Shown piece by piece: positions 60,500 to 64,000 of a stretch of DNA of 64,000 nt. Position 1 is the first letter of the stretch. Each line of letters opens with the position of its first letter. The notes under the pieces were generated by a model that worked only from the letters and a program-made list of their open reading frames with translations, had not been told where the DNA came from and did no database searches. The translations under genes were made by a program, and so were the position numbers. Source of the DNA: Gordionus sp. m RMFG-2023 (taxonomy: Eukaryota; Nematomorpha; Gordioida; Chordodea; Parachordodidae); NCBI RefSeq assembly GCF_954871325.1, contig NC_088778.1:32934730-32998729 (forward strand), written 5' to 3'.

Positions 60500-63083
60500 T
60501 TATAATCTTTTATTAGCTTTTAAAAGTAATAAATTTTCTAAATTAGAATCTAACAAACACCCACGCTTCTCCCCTAAGACCTGTTTTGCGATACTAAATA
60601 GGCGCTCCACAGGAGCACTAGAGGGAAGCGGGGTATCGTATTTAATATAAATATTTTTTAATTCATGGAATTGTTCAAAAATAGTAATTTTGCTATCATT
60701 ATTTAAAAAATATCTATCCAATATATTATTTTCATGGTAATCGATTACATGGAATCCAAAGAAATCTTCCAAATCATTACAAGGTTCCCGTGAACTAGTT
60801 GTAGCTATTTTTCCGTCGGGTATTTGTTTCCTTAAAAAATTAATTAATCTGGCTATTAGTTCCATATTTTTTGGATCTTTTATCCATTCCCAATTCAATT
60901 TAAATGCAGGATGTACAATCGCTGCAATTATATTATCATCATTATAAATATTTGGAAATCTGCAATAAGGTTATTTAAATAGATATAATTTATGTTTTAT
61001 TATAAACCTTTTATTAATACCGTTGATGAGAGACTTTACAAGAGGTTCGCAAAACTCTAAATCTGATGATTCATTTAATTTTGAAATGAGTTTAAAAATG
61101 GTAGGACTTAGGAAACCCATGTCCATATGAAGTTCCCCTTCAAGGATTTTCAGAGCTTTTTTCATAGGTTCCATAACCTAAAATTTATTTATATCACTAA
61201 GATAACGATTATATTAATATTTAATTGACTATACTCTTTAATAAATTTACGTTCTTGGGAGTTAAAACGTATAAGCCCATGGTTATCACACAACTCATCA
61301 AGGTCCTTTTGTTTTTCATCTAACATTTTATCTAGCAAAACCATAGACTCATAATACGAATTCCACCTAGTGGAATTTTGGCATATTAGATACCTACCCA
61401 ACTTTCTGATAATTTCGTCCGCCATATTTGAAGACATATTTTGTTTATTCCACAAAGATTGACACTTTTGGAATAAACTTTGAGATACTATTTGAAGGCT
61501 TCTATCCCCTAAAGCTTTCTCTGCATCAACTGTTGCCACCAAATTAAGATTGTGACAAGCACATCTTGAAAGTTGAGGGAGATAATCAAAGCTTTCTGCC
61601 CTATTATTTAGGATATCATCAATATCCATAAATTGGAAATCATCATCAATCTCAGAACTTTTATCTTCAAACATTCTAAAAAATAAAAGGAAAGTTATAA
61701 TTTTAAAATTATTTGAGATTACCTGAATGCCTTCACAAAGTTCCTACCATTATCAGTAATGGTTTTTATCACTTTATTCTGAATTTTAAAGCTTTTATGT
61801 ATATCAATTATCATCTTAGCCAAAACATCAAAAGTATGCTTGCCTTGAACACGTCTTAGGGCTAAAGCTGCTGATTTTCTTTGCAATGATTTTGTGTCAA
61901 TCCAATGAGCAGTTACACCCAAAAAAGACCTTTATAAGTTAAATTAATCAAGCACATTTAAAAATATAGGCACTACCTTCTAAATCCACTCCAGCAATCA
62001 GCTGTGGTACACACATAAGATACTTCAGAAAGCATTTCTATAATATCATCCATCATTTTATCATAACGCAAACCAATCTTTGCTATTAGTGTTTGGCGGC
62101 ACATTACCTTTGCTGAAGGGGAAAACGTTTTTATCATTTTGACAAATCTAGGATTATCTACAGTTGATAAAGGAACTAGTGTCTCAATGACATAATCAAT
62201 GATTGCATTATCTCCTTCAGTTTTTGTAGGTTCATATGTTTTTTGACTAAAATTTAATATTGATTGTTTTTTCTCAGAAGAGGAAGACTTTATATTTTGG
62301 CTAATATCTTTTTTATTATAACTATTGATATGATTTTCAATTTTTGAATATTGATTATCATGTACTCTCTAAATATAAATTTATAAATTAAATTAAAATT
62401 TATTTTATAAAAATCAACTTTATTTTTAACTGATTATCTAAAACATCAAATTATTAAGGTAGATTTTTTAAATAAGAAATTGACAAATATTTAATGAGCA
62501 GTATAAATATCTTTTTAGGTACTTAATTTTTTTTTTATTATTTTGTTTTACTTATTTTATTAATATAAAATAAAAATAAATAATTATTTTCCAAGTTTAT
62601 TGATCAAAATAAAATAAGAAAAAATCAAATTAAAATTAAATAAAATATAAATTTTACCATAATAAAATGTATATTTTTAATTTGGATGTTACAATTCAAT
62701 TTAAAAAAATACTTTAAATTTAGAAAAAAAATGTATAAAAAGGAGGTTGAACAAGTAATGAGAAAATTAAAATAAATATAAAAATATAAAAAAGCATCAT
62801 ATGTGACAACCCAAGCTCAACTAATGTAATGAATTGCCCAAAAATAATTAAAACCTTTTTAAAAAAAATTATTATAAAATAAAGAAATATTGATTTTACC
62901 AAGGTGTTTTTTTAAATTAAAGCTGCTGATTTTAGAGAAAGAAATCATTTTGTTGTTAATGCACAATAGGCATTTCGCCTTTAAGTTGACTTTATCATCT
63001 GTATCATCTATAAGCTTGAAATATTTTTTGTATGGTGGAAATGGAAATTCAGTTTCTTCTTCTATAATCTCTAATAAATCCAT
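60500..63083 (-). CDS. hAT transposase, six exons, probably a recent pseudogene or near-functional
   Basis: It cuts and pastes the element. Exons (minus): 63083-62900, 62364-61977, 61929-61723, 61675 to about 61207 or 61230, 61177-61008, 60959-60500. Introns 2, 3 and 5 are GT-AG, 47, 47 and 48 nt, and keep frame exactly (for example ..CWSGFR then RSFLGVTAHWID). Intron 1 is about 535 nt and is in frame with the acceptor at 62,365. Exon 1 carries a BED-like zinc finger (CLLC then KKHL). All three catalytic positions are visible: D in TTADCW, D in TDNGRNF, E in APVERLF. STRWNSYYESM and the C-terminal dimerisation region (SSAPVERLFSI to LLLLKANKRL) follow family pattern. Intron 4 is the doubtful point: the GT giving a family-like 52 nt intron joins out of frame, while an in-frame GT leaves only 29 nt. 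The start ATG lies at MDLLEII. Confidence 0.85.
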
Positions 63084-63344
63084 AATATCTAAAACTATTT
63101 TTTATTATATATCTATAAAATGAATATTAATATGACTTACAAGATTTTTCCAAAAATTTTCAATATAAAAAGGAAAAACTGATGTTTAATGTTTCAAATG
63201 ATTAGATGAAAAATCAATATAAAACTCGGCTCAACATTTAATAATGAATAAATTTAAATAAAATAAAATTTTATTTTCATTAAATTTTAATTAACAAATA
63301 TTATTAATATTTAAAAAATAAAATAATATAATTTATATATTAAA
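63084..63344 (-). promoter_or_regulatory. 5' region of the hAT transposase, first copy
   Basis: AT-rich sequence between the start codon and the 5' terminus. About 211 bp of it, together with the start codon, recurs at 63,364-63,575. Promoter elements cannot be told apart from the AT-rich background. Confidence 0.5.
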
Positions 63345-63363
63345 TTTAAAGGAGCGGAGACTG

Positions 63364-63575
63364 TCTAAATCCATAATATCTAAAACTATTTTTTATTATA
63401 TATCTATAAAATGAATATTAATATGACTTACAAGATTTTTCAAAAAATTTTCAATATAAAAAGGAAAAACTGATGTTTAATGTTTCAAATGATTAGATGA
63501 AAAATCAATATAAAACTCGGCTCAACATTTAATAATGAATAAATTTAAATAAAATAAAATTTTATTTTCATTAAA
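63364..63575 (-). repeat. Duplicate of the hAT 5' region, outside the element's terminus
   Basis: TAAATCCATAATATCTAAAA through TATAAAACTCGGCTCAACAT to TTTTATTTTCATTAAAT is almost identical to 63,077-63,287. It starts inside the first codons (ATGGATTTA on the minus strand) and is separated from the first copy by the terminus GGAGCGGAGACTG. It may be the remnant of a second, internally deleted copy of the same transposon inserted end to end, or a local duplication. Confidence 0.85.
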
Positions 63576-64000
63576 TATGAAAATGAGATTATATGTATTA
63601 TAAATATAATAGTAAATAATAATAATTTGATTAAATTTTGTGTCAGTTATAACTACAAAGCCATAACTATCTTAATCATTTTGACCTAATCGAGAGTTTT
63701 TCATTTCTTAATTCTAACATTTAATAGCCCTTTTTTCTTCATAAATTAAGACCTAACTTTTGAAGGACATATTATGATAATGGTTTTTTTAGGCTTATAG
63801 GCACTCAGTTTTTAGTTTAAATACCTTTTTAGTTTTTCACAATATAATTTGCTTTATAAAATATTGTCATTATGCTATTTCATCTAGGAAATAAAAACGG
63901 TAAAGTTTTTTTTAAAAAAATCACATTATCTATATAATTGTATATAGTAAAGAATAATAATTTGATTGCAATTTTAAAAACTAGCTTTTCAGTTATAACT
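63576..64000 (+). repeat. Modules Y and X, continuing past the window
   Basis: 63,620-63,720 (TCAGTTATAACTACAAAGCC, ATAACTATCTTAATCATT) matches the third Y copy at 57,090-57,180. 63,725-63,840 (AAGACCTAACTTTTGAAGGA, CATATTATGATAATGG) matches module X at 50,800-50,860. A new Y copy starts at about 63,967 and runs off the end. Confidence 0.7.

Larger units (their letters stand above)
60265..63362 (-). mobile_element. hAT DNA transposon, nearly complete
   Basis: About 3.1 kb, carrying one spliced transposase gene on the minus strand. The left end has CGCTCCTTTTTAAAAG (60,272-60,287). The right end has TTTAAAGGAGCGGAGACTG (63,345-63,363), whose reverse CGCTCCTTTAAA is an imperfect match, so a short TIR around CGCTCCTTT is likely. 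I could not confirm an 8 bp target duplication. The left flank is module X. The right flank is a 211 bp duplicate of the element's own 5' region and then module Y. Confidence 0.8.

Noticed and set aside
62890-63123. 77-residue plus-strand frame at the hAT 5' end
   Set aside because: It is the antisense shadow of transposase exon 1.

Overview
The window is a strongly AT-rich stretch of a eukaryotic, almost certainly invertebrate animal, genome. The evidence is tRNA-derived SINEs, LINE tails, a hAT transposase gene split by 47-48 nt introns, a Ty3/gypsy fossil, satellite arrays and many (GAAA)n and (TTCTC)n tracts. The species cannot be told from the sequence. No host gene can be called with confidence. 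Two short coding-like stretches (1481-1672 and 6520-6771) are the only host-exon candidates. There are no rRNA genes, functional tRNA genes, CRISPR arrays or operons.

Layout. 1-11,755 holds copies of a roughly 0.7 kb repeat (R1), a roughly 1.9 kb direct duplication (3300-5215 and 9700-11,755) and a GC-rich minisatellite at about 1.9 kb. 11,756-11,975 is a LINE tail. 11,975-22,480 is a composite of a roughly 980 bp leader followed by about 17.3 tandem copies of a roughly 555 bp satellite (12,954-22,480). The same leader plus satellite occurs again at 23,845-28,670. There the leader is split by a 1949 bp element with perfect 26 bp terminal inverted repeats and a TA target duplication (24,413-26,361). 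The first leader preserves the empty site.

28,690-50,500 contains a broken inverted duplication. Pieces of 30.0-34.95 kb match, in reverse order and orientation, pieces of 42.7-50.5 kb. Its spacer holds a 60 bp satellite (35,765-36,918), a 1.14 kb insertion carrying a 400 bp hAT-type MITE with an 8 bp target duplication, a LINE tail (minus strand) and a gypsy-family fossil (39,985-42,401). 49.8-60.3 kb is a mosaic of duplicated modules called X, Y and Z here. 60,265-63,362 is a hAT transposon (minus strand) whose transposase keeps the D, D and E residues and most of its splice sites. Module Y resumes from about 63,576 to the end.

The parts do not form a pathway. This is a repeat-dense, possibly heterochromatic region built by rounds of transposition, tandem expansion, and direct and inverted duplication. 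Repeat boundaries were judged by eye and are accurate to roughly ten to a few tens of bases, except where TIRs, target duplications or splice sites fix them.
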